A DNA stretch of 64,000 nt. Source: Hydrogenovibrio sp. JE_KL2 (GTDB taxonomy: Bacteria > Pseudomonadota > Gammaproteobacteria > Thiomicrospirales > Thiomicrospiraceae). The stretch is from NCBI RefSeq assembly GCF_009296185.1, contig NZ_WBJR01000002.1:62001-126000 (forward strand). Reading direction: 5' to 3'. How positions within the stretch are numbered: the first letter of the stretch is position 1; the number at the start of each line of letters is the position of its first letter. The position numbers were made by a program, and so were the translations under genes. Positions 35,342 to 44,916 of the stretch are shown here, piece by piece. The notes under the pieces were generated by a model. The model searched no databases, was not told where the DNA came from, and saw nothing but the letters and a program-made list of their open reading frames with translations.

Positions 35342-36544
35342 TTAAGCGCCGGTGCTATAGGGTTGTTCAAACGGATCTTCCATTTGCATCCAGTAAGTCG
35401 CGCCGGCATAAAGTTCTTCTTCGGTCAATAAACAGGATTCTAATTGTTTTTTGGTGGCTTGTTCGTCTAATCCTTGTCCGATAAAAACCAGTTCTTGGCG
35501 CATATCACCAAAAGGTTCCACCCATTTCGATCGAATGAAAGCGCGAGACTCTTCGTCTGTCGGCCAACGTTCCTCGGGTACAGCCTTCCAGAACATACCG
35601 GCCCAGTGGTGATGTGCGATACCGCCTGCCTGACTCCAGATGCCGGCCATCTGAGGTTGACTGGCTATCCAGAAGTAACCTTTGGAACGAATCAACTTTC
35701 CGGTTTCCCAAGGTTGCGTGAGAAAACGATAGAACTTCAATGGATGAAAAGGCTTACGAGCGGTAAAAGTAAAACTCCCTATGCCATATTCTTCCGTTTC
35801 CGGCACATGTTCTCCACGCATTTCCTTCAACCAACCAGGGGCTTGCTGGGCTTTTTCAAAATTAAACTTACCTGTGTTCAGCACCTTTTCCAACGGAACA
35901 TTGCCTTTTGACATGGTCAGAATTTCCGCATCAGGATTCAGTGAACGCAAAATCGCACTCAATTCTTCGACTTGTTCTAAGGTCATCAAATCGGTTTTAC
36001 TGATAAGCAAAATATCGGCGAATTCCACTTGGTCGATCAACAAATCAGCCACACTACGCTGATCTTCTTCTCCCAAACTCTCGCCTGCTTCCTGCAAAGA
36101 TTTTGCCTGACGGAAATCCTTCAGAAAATTCCCACCATCCACCACGGTGACCATGGTATCCAGCAAGGCGACATCAGACAAAGAAGTACCGTCTTCATCC
36201 TCAAAAGTAAAGGTTTCAGCAACCGGCAAAGGCTCTGAAATACCCGTCGATTCAATCACCAGATAATCAAACTTACCGGATTTCGCCAACTGCGAAACCT
36301 CTATCAATAAATCCTCACGCAAGGTACAGCAGATACAGCCATTAGACATCTCCACCATCTTCTCTTCAGAACGATTCAACGAAACTTCACCTTCCACCAG
36401 GCTAGCATCTATATTGATTTCGCTCATATCATTGACGATCACCGCCACCCGCAGGTTGTCTCGGTTATTTAACAGGTGGTTCAGTAGAGTGGTTTTTCCA
36501 GCCCCTAAAAAGCCGGATAGAACGGTAACAGGCAATTTTTTCAT
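35342..36544 (-). CDS. COG0523 (CobW/ZigA/YciC-type) zinc metallochaperone GTPase
   Basis: About 400 residues. The P-loop [15 protein letters not shown], the metal-binding GCICCTL (CxCC) and the G-motif SKTDL are intact; a C-terminal CobW_C domain follows ([19 protein letters not shown]). Zur-regulated members (ZigA, YciC) pass zinc to client proteins in shortage. ATG at 36544 is preferred; TTG at 36556 is possible. It is the first gene of the operon and has the Zur box about 50 bases upstream. Confidence 0.92.
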   Translation of the reverse strand: MKKLPVTVLSGFLGAGKTTLLNHLLNNRDNLRVAVIVNDMSEINIDASLVEGEVSLNRSEEKMVEMSNGCICCTLREDLLIEVSQLAKSGKFDYLVIESTGISEPLPVAETFTFEDEDGTSLSDVALLDTMVTVVDGGNFLKDFRQAKSLQEAGESLGEEDQRSVADLLIDQVEFADILLISKTDLMTLEQVEELSAILRSLNPDAEILTMSKGNVPLEKVLNTGKFNFEKAQQAPGWLKEMRGEHVPETEEYGIGSFTFTARKPFHPLKFYRFLTQPWETGKLIRSKGYFWIASQPQMAGIWSQAGGIAHHHWAGMFWKAVPEERWPTDEESRAFIRSKWVEPFGDMRQELVFIGQGLDEQATKKQLESCLLTEEELYAGATYWMQMEDPFEQPYSTGA

Positions 36545-36592
36545 CGTAGCATCCAATCGATATTATTCGGTCTTATTCGCGTATTTTTGATA

Positions 36593-36607
36593 TGTTATAA
36601 CATAACA
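36593..36607. promoter_or_regulatory. Zur box of the zinc operon
   Basis: TGTTATAACATAACA: half-sites TGTTAT and ATAACA around AAC, close to the gammaproteobacterial Zur consensus. It lies directly upstream of the COG0523 gene. Confidence 0.8.
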
Positions 36608-36615
36608 CTTAAATT

Positions 36616-36643
36616 GCAATATGCAATATGCAATATGCAATAA
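36616..36643. repeat. Four tandem copies of a 7-bp unit
   Basis: GCAATAT is repeated three times exactly and once as GCAATAA, just upstream of the Zur box in the zinc-operon promoter. Confidence 0.9.
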
Positions 36644-36727
36644 TAATTAAATACCGCTCTCTTCTAAAGCAGTCATCAAATGGATGATAAAAAATAGAAC
36701 GATGCGTGCCAGGAACAGAATTAATCC

Positions 36728-36748
36728 ACCCCCAACCTGGTAGATTTT
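36728..36748 (+). repeat. Window-wide motif, copy 13 (five-C form)
   Basis: ACCCCC then AACCTGGTAGATTTT, 16 bases outside the RND pump stop codon. Confidence 0.9.
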
Positions 36749-36759
36749 TAATGCTTTGC

Positions 36760-36830
36760 TCGACTTACCCTTCGGGCGTCGAGTGCTTCGTTTCTCGACT
36801 TACCCCTTCGGGCGTCGAGTGCTTCGTTTC
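36760..36830. repeat. Tandem 35/36-bp repeat forming hairpins at the 3' end of the RND gene
   Basis: Unit TCGACTTACCC-TTCGGGCGTCGAG-TGCTTCGTTTC at 36760-36794 and again, with one extra C, at 36795-36830. Each unit folds as CTCGAC / GTCGAG around CCC-TTCG-GGC. The gene's TAA stop lies inside the outer hairpin. Confidence 0.88.
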
Positions 36831-39800
36831 CGTACCTTGGTAGTCCTGCAAAGCGGCTTCGAGTTTACGTGTGGATTGCAGCGGTGAACCACTGCGTTTT
36901 GCCAATAACGCATAGGCAACCGGAATCACGAACAGGCTCAACAGCGTAGAGAAACTCACCCCCCAGAAAAGCACATCCCCCAGAATCTGACGGGATTCCG
37001 ACCCCGCGCCACTGGACAACATCAGCGGCACAGTACCTGCGACCGTGGCGATGGACGTCATCATAATCGGGCGAAAACGCAGTTGCGTGGCCGTCACCAA
37101 TGCCGGATACAAAGACAGCCCTCTATCGCGCAATTGGTTGGTGAATTCGACAATCAAAATCCCGTTTTTGGTCGCCAGACCAATCAACATCACCATGGCA
37201 ATCTCGCTGTAAATATTGAACGTCAGGCCATAAGCCTTCATGGCAAACACCCCGCCTGCGAGTGCCAGCGGCACGGTGAGCATAATGACAAAGGGTTGCA
37301 CGAAACTTTCAAACTGCGCCGACAGCACCAGGAAAATCACCACCAAACCGAACAGGAATACAAACGCCATTGAGCTTGAAGAAGATTGGAAATCTTTTGA
37401 ATCTCCCTTGTAGTCGATGGTCGCATCATCCGGCAGGGTTTTGCGGGTGAGTTTATTGAGGTAATCCAATGCCTGCCCAAGCGAATAGCCTTCGTCCAGT
37501 TTCGCGGACAGGGTAATCGACTTGATCCGGTTGTAGCGATACAAACTGGAAGCCACCCCTTCAACTTTCGTGGTGACGAACATCGACAGCGGCACCATGC
37601 CATTGGTCGTGGCAGAACGCAGATAAATCTGCTCCAAATCCTGCGGCGTCTTGAACCACTTGGAATCGGCTTTGAGAATGATGTCGTACTCTTCGCCGTT
37701 GTATTTCACCGTGGTGACTTTTTTACTGCCGAGAAGTGTCTGCAAAGTCTCGCTGATGTCTTGATAAGTGACGCCCAAAGCCTTGGCTTTGTCATAATCC
37801 ACGTGCAAACGCAGTTGCGGCTTATTGGGTTCAAAATCCCAATCCAAACTGTTCAACCCGGGATTGGTTTTAGCGATGGCATCTTCCATCTTCTCTTTCC
37901 AATCCGCCAGCACTTTATAGCTTGGACCACCGATAACAAATTGCACCGGTTTTTGAATACGCCCACCAATGGCAGAACGCATCACCGGAATCGCCTTCAC
38001 CCCGGTTAGATCGGAAAGTTTTTGATGCACTTCTTTCATAATCGTAAAGGCGGATCGACGCTCCGACCAGTCATTCAACACCACAATCACGAAACCGGAA
38101 TTGAAGATTTCCGAGTTACTGAACGAACGTGGCGCACGCACCAACAAACGCTTGGCTTCGCCATTGTTCACCAACGGCATCAGGCGTTTTTCGATTTCCG
38201 CCATGTAACTTTGCATATAGTCAAAAGTCGCACCCTCAGGGCCTTTAACCATCACGAAAAACACGCCTCGGTCTTCTTTCGGCACATATTCTTTCGGCAC
38301 ATCTTTACCGAAGTACAGCATACCTGCCGACAACACCGCCAAAATCGACAGCATCACCCAAGGATGTCGCAGGTTTTTAATCAGCAGTTTTCTAAACCAG
38401 AACAGACGTTTATTCGCTTTGCCCTGCCTCACTTCGCCAGTAACGGCATCAACCCTGCCGACACTATCGGCTTTTTTCTTGAGGAGAATGGACGCCAAGG
38501 CAGGCGACAGACTCAGTGCCACCCACATGGAGAAAATCACCGCCACCGCGAGGGTCACGGCGAACTCGGAGAAGAGCCGCCCGATATTGCCTTCCAAAAA
38601 GCCGATCGGTAGGAACACCGCGACCAGTACCATGGTGGTGGCCAGCACGGCAAAACCGACCTGACGGGTTCCCAGGTAGGCGGCGGCAATCGGCTTATGT
38701 CCCATCTCGATATGACGTTGCGTGTTTTCCAATACCACGATGGCATCGTCCACCACCAAGCCGATTGCCAGCACCAGTGCCAACAAGGTCAGTAGGTTGA
38801 CGGAGAAGCCAAGCATCCACAACACCCAGAAGGTCGCCATAATCGACACGGGCAAGGTTACCATCGGCACCATCGCCGCGCGGAAACTGCGCAGGAACAC
38901 CAGCATCACGCCTACCACCAGCACTAAGGCAATGGCAAAGGTTTTATACACTTCATTGATGGCTTCTTGAACAAATACCGAAGCATCATAGCTGGAATGG
39001 AGTTTCAAACCTTCCGGCAAGGTTTTGTTCACCAAGTCTTTGCGTTCACGCGCCAGTTTTGCCACGGTTAAGGTGTTGGCGGTGGATTGTTTTACAATAC
39101 CAATACCCACCATTGGAATCCCATTGCCATTAAAGATACGGCGGCGCTCCACCGCGCCCATATAAACCTGTGCAATATCACTTAAGGTAACTTGACCGAT
39201 TTGCTTGTCCTGTTTGACCACGAGATTTTTGAAGTCTTGCACCGTTTGCATCGGTTTATCGACTTGCAGGTTGAGCATTACTTGACTGCCCTGCAAAGAA
39301 CCGATTGGCAACTCAACATTGGCGGAGCGCAGTTGGTTTTCCACATCTTGCGTCGTCAGGCCGTAGGTCGCCATTTTTTGCGGATTTAGCCAAATACGCA
39401 ATGCCAAAGATTGTCCACCGCCGACTCGAACATTCGCCACCCCGTCCAATACGGAAAAACGGTCTACGATATAGCGTTCGGCATAATCGGTGAGCTGCGG
39501 TACCGTCATACGGTCACTGGCAAGGTTGAACCACATGATCGGGCTGGCATCGCTATCGGCTTTCTGAACCTGCGGTGGATCCGCCTGTTCCGGCAAGTTA
39601 TCTGTTACACGTGAAACTCGGTCACGAATATCATTTGCCGCATCATCAATATCACGGTCAATGGTAAACTCTACCTTGATGCTTGAACGCCCGTCAGACG
39701 ATGTGGAATCAATGGAATCTATCCCCGCCACCCCGGAAATCTGATCTTCAATGACTTTGGTGATGCGGTTGTCCACCACATCGGCAGAAGCGCCGAGATA

Positions 39801-39950
39801 ATCGGTGGTGATGGTGACAATCGGTGGATCGACATTCGGGTATTCCCGCAAACTCATGCGGTCAAAAGACATCAGGCCAAATGCGAACAACAACAGAGAG
39901 ACAACGGCAGCAAAGACCGGTCTTTTAACGGACGTATCGGAAACCCACAT
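36765..39950 (-). CDS. RND-family (HAE1-type) efflux pump, inner-membrane subunit
   Basis: 1061 residues with twelve membrane helices and two large periplasmic loops. Marks include the start SVKRPVFAAVVSLLLFAFG, SLREYPNVDPPIVTI, the proton-relay region GLVVDDAIVVLENTQRH and GLATKNGILIVEFTN. It exports hydrophobic compounds with the fusion protein encoded just upstream and an outer-membrane channel not in the window. The last 20 residues hold the 9-residue tandem repeat ETKHSTPEG, made by a 35-36 bp DNA duplication, so the true tail may be variable. Confidence 0.94.
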   Translation of the reverse strand: MWVSDTSVKRPVFAAVVSLLLFAFGLMSFDRMSLREYPNVDPPIVTITTDYLGASADVVDNRITKVIEDQISGVAGIDSIDSTSSDGRSSIKVEFTIDRDIDDAANDIRDRVSRVTDNLPEQADPPQVQKADSDASPIMWFNLASDRMTVPQLTDYAERYIVDRFSVLDGVANVRVGGGQSLALRIWLNPQKMATYGLTTQDVENQLRSANVELPIGSLQGSQVMLNLQVDKPMQTVQDFKNLVVKQDKQIGQVTLSDIAQVYMGAVERRRIFNGNGIPMVGIGIVKQSTANTLTVAKLARERKDLVNKTLPEGLKLHSSYDASVFVQEAINEVYKTFAIALVLVVGVMLVFLRSFRAAMVPMVTLPVSIMATFWVLWMLGFSVNLLTLLALVLAIGLVVDDAIVVLENTQRHIEMGHKPIAAAYLGTRQVGFAVLATTMVLVAVFLPIGFLEGNIGRLFSEFAVTLAVAVIFSMWVALSLSPALASILLKKKADSVGRVDAVTGEVRQGKANKRLFWFRKLLIKNLRHPWVMLSILAVLSAGMLYFGKDVPKEYVPKEDRGVFFVMVKGPEGATFDYMQSYMAEIEKRLMPLVNNGEAKRLLVRAPRSFSNSEIFNSGFVIVVLNDWSERRSAFTIMKEVHQKLSDLTGVKAIPVMRSAIGGRIQKPVQFVIGGPSYKVLADWKEKMEDAIAKTNPGLNSLDWDFEPNKPQLRLHVDYDKAKALGVTYQDISETLQTLLGSKKVTTVKYNGEEYDIILKADSKWFKTPQDLEQIYLRSATTNGMVPLSMFVTTKVEGVASSLYRYNRIKSITLSAKLDEGYSLGQALDYLNKLTRKTLPDDATIDYKGDSKDFQSSSSSMAFVFLFGLVVIFLVLSAQFESFVQPFVIMLTVPLALAGGVFAMKAYGLTFNIYSEIAMVMLIGLATKNGILIVEFTNQLRDRGLSLYPALVTATQLRFRPIMMTSIATVAGTVPLMLSSGAGSESRQILGDVLFWGVSFSTLLSLFVIPVAYALLAKRSGSPLQSTRKLEAALQDYQGTETKHSTPEGVSRETKHSTPEG

Positions 39951-39951
39951 A

Positions 39952-41091
39952 TTATTTCACCGCCGCTTCGCCGGATGAGTGCTTCGCTTTTTTCATCGGT
40001 GCCAGTAGTTGCGATTGCGGTTGGTCGGTTTGCATCACCTTGATTTTCACCAACGCCCCCGGACGTAAACTCATGATGCCTTGACTGACAATCACATCAC
40101 CGGAGGCAATCCCTTTTAATACTTGTGTTTGCTTGAAACCGCGATCTCCGGTTTGGATTTCGACCCTTTCCATCTGATACAGTTCTTTGTTCTTGATGGG
40201 TTTCAAACGGTAAACGAACTGGTGATCGCCAATCGCCAAAATCGCACTGGAAGGAATGCGCAACTGTTGCTGGGGTGGCATCAATAATTGCGCTTCAACC
40301 ACCATATTCGTCTTCAGTTGATTTTGCGGATTGGCGACTCTGGCTTGCAGTTGAACCATACGCAAATTGGATTGCAACCTAGGGGCAATGGCGAACACAG
40401 CGCCCTTGAAAACCTGATTTGGGAAAGATGCGGTACGCAACTCCACCGGTTGACCGACTTTCAACTGGCTCAGGTAACGGCTCGGCAATAGGAGCTCTAC
40501 TTTCATCTGACTGGTGTCGTCCAAACTGACAATGGTCGAACCAGCAGGCACATAGGCGCCAACACTGAACTGATGAAACCCGACCTGCCCGGCAAAAGGT
40601 GCATACAAACGTCTGTCGGAAATTTGGGCTTCAATGACTTTGCGTTTGGCGACCGCCGTTTTCCAATCACTGTAATACTGGTCAACCATCGCCTTGGTGA
40701 CATTACCGCGCCCTTCGACCTCTTTTACCCGGTCATACTGTCGCTTGGCTTCTTCCGCCACCTCTTTCGCCTCTTCCAACAACGCCAACTGCTCTTGGGC
40801 ATTCAACTCTACCAACAGCTGGCTTTTGCGAACCATCTGTCCATCCTGGAAATGTAAGCCTTTCAAGACTTCTGAAACGGATGCGGCAATATTAACGGAA
40901 TCCTTTGCCTGCAAACTTCCCAAGGCACGTAATGTCTGCTGAACCGGTTTGGGTTTAACCTGGTATGCAATCACTTCGACCGCTTTTGGCGCCGGCTTTT
41001 CTGCCGCCGACACACTGGCACTCAATACAAGACCTGTCAGGATGCCGAAAAGTAAAAACGAGTGGAAAAAAATGCGCGAAAAGAATGCCAT
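39952..41091 (-). CDS. RND membrane-fusion (periplasmic adaptor) protein
   Basis: About 379 residues with a signal peptide (VLSASVSAAEK). The barrel-sandwich/lipoyl domain (LGSLQAKDSVNIAASVSEVLKGLHFQDGQMVRKSQLLVELNAQEQ), a helical hairpin rich in Lys/Glu, and the second lipoyl half (RLYAPFAGQVGFHQFSVGAYV) are in the usual order. It links the RND pump to an outer-membrane channel. The stop is one base before the pump gene's ATG, so the two are one operon. ATG at 41091 is preferred over an upstream TTG. Confidence 0.92.
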   Translation of the reverse strand: MAFFSRIFFHSFLLFGILTGLVLSASVSAAEKPAPKAVEVIAYQVKPKPVQQTLRALGSLQAKDSVNIAASVSEVLKGLHFQDGQMVRKSQLLVELNAQEQLALLEEAKEVAEEAKRQYDRVKEVEGRGNVTKAMVDQYYSDWKTAVAKRKVIEAQISDRRLYAPFAGQVGFHQFSVGAYVPAGSTIVSLDDTSQMKVELLLPSRYLSQLKVGQPVELRTASFPNQVFKGAVFAIAPRLQSNLRMVQLQARVANPQNQLKTNMVVEAQLLMPPQQQLRIPSSAILAIGDHQFVYRLKPIKNKELYQMERVEIQTGDRGFKQTQVLKGIASGDVIVSQGIMSLRPGALVKIKVMQTDQPQSQLLAPMKKAKHSSGEAAVK

Positions 41092-41320
41092 AAAAATAAG
41101 AAGTTCCAAGGATCATTCCATGCATGATTGCCGGAATGAAAAACATTACCAAATGAAAATAATTGTAGGTCGTAACCCACTTTTTTGCAAAGAAATATCA
41201 CCGACAATTATGATCGATTCGTGGAGATTTTGAGCAGTTTCAGCAGGTAATTTGACTCTGTTGGATGCGGTGTTTAGAATCCATGCATAACACCCACTTT
41301 TTCTGGGGAGAAATTTTCTG

Positions 41321-42142
41321 ATGGAACAGTCCTTTTTACGCCTTGACCGATGCAGGATGCGTCGTCTCTATCAAGGCTTTTCAATTCCTTTTCTGGCTCT
41401 TTTTCTATTTGCGACCTATACCACTTGCGCGACGGCTGCAGAACCATCGGACAAAGTCGATATTCAGGCGTTGGTTCGTCATGTAGACAACCTATGGCGC
41501 GGCACCACGTCCCATGCCGATATGACCATGACGGTGAAAACCCGTCACTACCAACGCAAGCTCACCCTTGAAGCCTGGTCTCGCGGCATGGAAAACTCGC
41601 TGGTCGTCATTCAAGCCCCTATCAAAGACCGTGGCATTGCGACTTTGAAAGTCGGTGAAAACATCTGGAACTATCTGCCTAAGATCAATCGCGTCACCAA
41701 GATTCCCCCCAGTATGATGTCCGGTTCCTGGATGGGCAGTCACTTCACCAATGACGACTTGGTGAAGGAAAACACTTTTGAAGCGGACTATAACGTCAGC
41801 CTGACCTTCTCCGGCATGCGTGACGGACAAAAGATTTATGAAATCACCGCGCTGCCTAAAGAGAATGCCGCCGTCGTTTGGGGTAAAGTGGTAATGGATG
41901 TCATCCAATCTTCACTGACACCGACACGCGCCGACTATTATGACGAAGACGGTAAGTTAATTCGCCGCATGACTTTCAGCGACTTCAAGAAGGTGGACGG
42001 CAAAATCGTGCCGATGATTATGAAACTGCAACCAGAAGACAAGCCGACGGAATCCACTGTGCTCGAATATAACAAGATTGAATTCAATGTGTCGGTTCCG
42101 CAAAGTTTCTTTTCACTGCAATCCCTCAAAAGAAGGCATTGA
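41321..42142 (+). CDS. LolA-like outer-membrane lipoprotein-sorting family protein
   Basis: 273 residues with a signal peptide (FLFATYTTCATAA). The body (TSHADMTMTVKTRHYQRKLTLEAWSRGMENSLVVIQAPIKDRGIATLKVGENIWNYLPKINRVTKIPPSMMSGSWMGSHFTNDDLVKE) is the LolA-fold family that accompanies FtsX-type ABC genes. It probably carries a lipidic cargo across the periplasm. It heads a five-gene set (two permeases, ATPase, outer-membrane protein). The cargo is unknown and it is not the housekeeping LolA. Confidence 0.87.
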   Translation: MEQSFLRLDRCRMRRLYQGFSIPFLALFLFATYTTCATAAEPSDKVDIQALVRHVDNLWRGTTSHADMTMTVKTRHYQRKLTLEAWSRGMENSLVVIQAPIKDRGIATLKVGENIWNYLPKINRVTKIPPSMMSGSWMGSHFTNDDLVKENTFEADYNVSLTFSGMRDGQKIYEITALPKENAAVVWGKVVMDVIQSSLTPTRADYYDEDGKLIRRMTFSDFKKVDGKIVPMIMKLQPEDKPTESTVLEYNKIEFNVSVPQSFFSLQSLKRRH

Positions 42143-42189
42143 AAGAAGACATTGAAATGAAGACCTCAACAGAGACTTAAAGCTACGTC

Positions 42190-43557
42190 ATGAAAACGCC
42201 CAGTCCCGAATTCCAGCCCACTCACGCCAATCACGGATCGGGGTTTTTTCGTATGCTGCTGTTTATCTCTTGGCGAAACATCTGGCGTAACCCCATACGA
42301 AGCCTACTCACTGTTTCCGCACTGTCAGGTAGTTTGGTGATGCTGATTCTCTACTCAGCCCTGCTCGAAGGCATGTCCGACCAGATGGTGAGTTATGCCA
42401 CCGACATTTCCACCGGAAAGCTGCAAATCCACCGTAAAGCCTACCTTGACGACCAAGACCTCTACGCCACCCTATCATGGCAGACACTGAACCAGCTGGA
42501 AAAACAAAACCCTGAACTTAAATTCGCGCCAAGACTTTATGCAGCAGGCTTGGCAAGCTCCAAACAAAACTCCACCGGCGTGTTGATTGAAGCCGTCGAC
42601 CCAAAACAAGAAAACCAAGTCACCCATTTGCTTGAACACCTCCGCAACGGCAAAACCGACTTAAGTATGGCGCCCATCAAAAATGACACACAAGACGAAA
42701 TCAACCCCGAAGGTTATGGCGTTTTGGTGGGTACGCAACTGGCGAAAAATCTGCAACTGACGCTCGGCAGTGAATTGATTTTGATGACTCAGGCTGCCGA
42801 CGGCAGTATCGGCAACGCCTTGTATAGAGTCACCGGCATACTCAGCCCGTTTGACCCTAACTTTGATCGCATGGGCGTTTTGATGTCTGTGCCCGCCTAT
42901 CAGGATTTGATGGCAATGCAAAACGGCATGCATGAAGTCGCCATCAAAACACCGGAAGATGCCGACTTAACGAAAATCCAACAACACTTGCTACAACAAC
43001 TGGCTCAGATTTCCACTCAACAATTAAAGTCGGGAGACACACTTAAAAATCTAGGTGGGAAATTTGTTGTCGAAACCTGGAAACAACTCAACCCATCCGT
43101 TGCCAGCATGCTGTCACTCAGCCGCTCCATGCTACTGATTATCGGCGTTATCGTTGTCAGCTTGGCGGCTTTGGGTATGATTAACACCCTGATGATGGCG
43201 ATTCACGAACGCACCCATGAATTCGGCATACTGCTCTCCATTGGCTTAAAACGCTGGGCAATCTTGGTGATGATTTTACTGGAATCCCTTTATCTGGCTG
43301 TCTTATCTGCCATCATCGGTGCCGTGGTTGGCGGCGGCATAGCACTCCGTTTTGAACATCACGGCATTGACTTCAGCAGCCAGCTACCGGACGGCTATGA
43401 TTGGGCAGGTGTCGTGTTCGAACCCATCATGAAGGGATCGATTTCTATGGATCAAATCTGGCAAGCTGTCATCCTGATGCTGGTATTGACCGTTATTGCC
43501 TCTTTGATTCCGGCACTGCGCACGCTAAAACTGAACACAGCGGAGGCGATACGATGA
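42190..43557 (+). CDS. FtsX/LolC-like ABC permease 1
   Basis: 455 residues: an N-terminal membrane helix after SWRNIWRNPIRSLLTVSALSG, a large periplasmic domain, and three C-terminal helices around LSLAALGMINTLMMAIHERTHEFGILLSIGLKR, the region that contacts the ATPase. It overlaps the second permease gene by ATGA, so a heterodimeric LolCE-like complex is likely. Confidence 0.9.
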   Translation: MKTPSPEFQPTHANHGSGFFRMLLFISWRNIWRNPIRSLLTVSALSGSLVMLILYSALLEGMSDQMVSYATDISTGKLQIHRKAYLDDQDLYATLSWQTLNQLEKQNPELKFAPRLYAAGLASSKQNSTGVLIEAVDPKQENQVTHLLEHLRNGKTDLSMAPIKNDTQDEINPEGYGVLVGTQLAKNLQLTLGSELILMTQAADGSIGNALYRVTGILSPFDPNFDRMGVLMSVPAYQDLMAMQNGMHEVAIKTPEDADLTKIQQHLLQQLAQISTQQLKSGDTLKNLGGKFVVETWKQLNPSVASMLSLSRSMLLIIGVIVVSLAALGMINTLMMAIHERTHEFGILLSIGLKRWAILVMILLESLYLAVLSAIIGAVVGGGIALRFEHHGIDFSSQLPDGYDWAGVVFEPIMKGSISMDQIWQAVILMLVLTVIASLIPALRTLKLNTAEAIR

Positions 43558-44879
43558 ATCCAGCCAGTGAAACCACAACACGTACAACCCCAACCTGGCA
43601 GATTTTAATCACCACGCTGGGCACCATGGCATGGCGAAATCTTTGGCGTAACCGCAAACGTACCGTCATCACTTTAAGCTCAATCGCCGTCGGTTTCGCC
43701 TTGGCGGTACTTTTCATCGGCATTGGCGACGGTAGCCACAACTCAATGATTCGTAATGCCATTCAGCTTGGTGAAGGTCATCTCACCGTGCAACCGAAAG
43801 ACTATCAGGCGGCACCGAGCAACCACTCTTTCCTCCACAATGGCAAGCAACTGGTCGCGGCAATTAAGGCGCTTGACCTGCCTGGAAAGGTGATGCCGAG
43901 AATATCCATCCAAACGCTTGCGAGTACGGCCAACAACTCGGTGGGGGCAGGGCTACTCGGCATCGAGACGGAAAGCTCACTGCACCACCCGCTTGATCCC
44001 ATGGCGGAGAAACTCAAACCCACGCTTATTTCCGGCGCATGGTTAACATCTGACGATGAACGTGGCGTGATTATCGGCTCTGGCATGGCTCGTAAACTCA
44101 AGGCAAAAATAGGCAGCAAGATTGTCTTGATGGCGGGTAAAAAAGGCGGCGACTCGCAGGCTTATCTAGCCAAAGTTCGAGGTATCTTCCATGCCCCGAT
44201 GGATGAGATGAATGATTTCTTCATTGTCAGCCACTTGTCTTTTGCCCGCCAATTTCTGATTGGTGAAGGCGGAGACGCTTTCCGCGAGCCGCTTACCCGT
44301 ATCGCGATTTTCTTGCAGGATCCTGACACACAGGATGCTTGGAAACAAAAACTGAAAGGCTTGCTGAAAAACGACCATAACCTGGTCGTGCTCGACTGGC
44401 AGGAAATGATGCCGCAACTGATTCAATTCATTGCACTGGATAATGCAGGGAACTACGTCTTTCTGATATTCATATTGATTATGGTGGTTTTCGGTATTTT
44501 AAACACGGTGTTGATGAGCGTACTGGAACGCACGCGGGAGTTTGGTCTATTGAGAGCCTTGGGCATGAACCGTCAACATTTGTTGTTATTGGTGTTGTTC
44601 GAATCCCTCTTTTTGAGTTTACTGGCCATCATCGCCGGTTGGTTGCTGGGGGGACTGACCCACTTATGGTTCAGTCATCATGGCATCGACTTCTCGTCGT
44701 TTATGGAAGGTGGAACCAGTTTGATGGGCACAATGATGGACCCTATCATCTACACTGAACTCTCTTGGGATCGAGTGAAACAATTGACGGAAATTGTCTT
44801 TATTACCACCATGGTAACGGGCATTTACCCTGCCGTTAAAGCGGCTAAAGTCACACCGATAGAAGCCTTGCGAACTTGA
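43554..44879 (+). CDS. FtsX/LolC-like ABC permease 2
   Basis: 441 residues, same layout as permease 1 (AWRNLWRNRKRTVITLSSIAVGF at the first helix, VLERTREFGLLRALGMNRQHL before the last helices). ATG at 43554 overlaps the stop of permease 1. Codons 12-18 (TPTWQIL) are encoded by an exact copy of the window-wide motif placed just before the first membrane helix. It pairs with permease 1 and the ATPase at 44917. Confidence 0.9.
   Translation: MNPASETTTRTTPTWQILITTLGTMAWRNLWRNRKRTVITLSSIAVGFALAVLFIGIGDGSHNSMIRNAIQLGEGHLTVQPKDYQAAPSNHSFLHNGKQLVAAIKALDLPGKVMPRISIQTLASTANNSVGAGLLGIETESSLHHPLDPMAEKLKPTLISGAWLTSDDERGVIIGSGMARKLKAKIGSKIVLMAGKKGGDSQAYLAKVRGIFHAPMDEMNDFFIVSHLSFARQFLIGEGGDAFREPLTRIAIFLQDPDTQDAWKQKLKGLLKNDHNLVVLDWQEMMPQLIQFIALDNAGNYVFLIFILIMVVFGILNTVLMSVLERTREFGLLRALGMNRQHLLLLVLFESLFLSLLAIIAGWLLGGLTHLWFSHHGIDFSSFMEGGTSLMGTMMDPIIYTELSWDRVKQLTEIVFITTMVTGIYPAVKAAKVTPIEALRT
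43587..43606 (+). repeat. Window-wide motif, copy 14, inside the permease 2 gene
   Basis: Exact ACCCCAACCTGGCAGATTTT in coding sequence, read in frame as part of TTPTWQIL in the cytoplasmic N-terminus. Confidence 0.92.
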
Positions 44880-44916
44880 AGCAAGTTGACGAATCGCCAA
44901 AGGAATAGGAAAAAAT

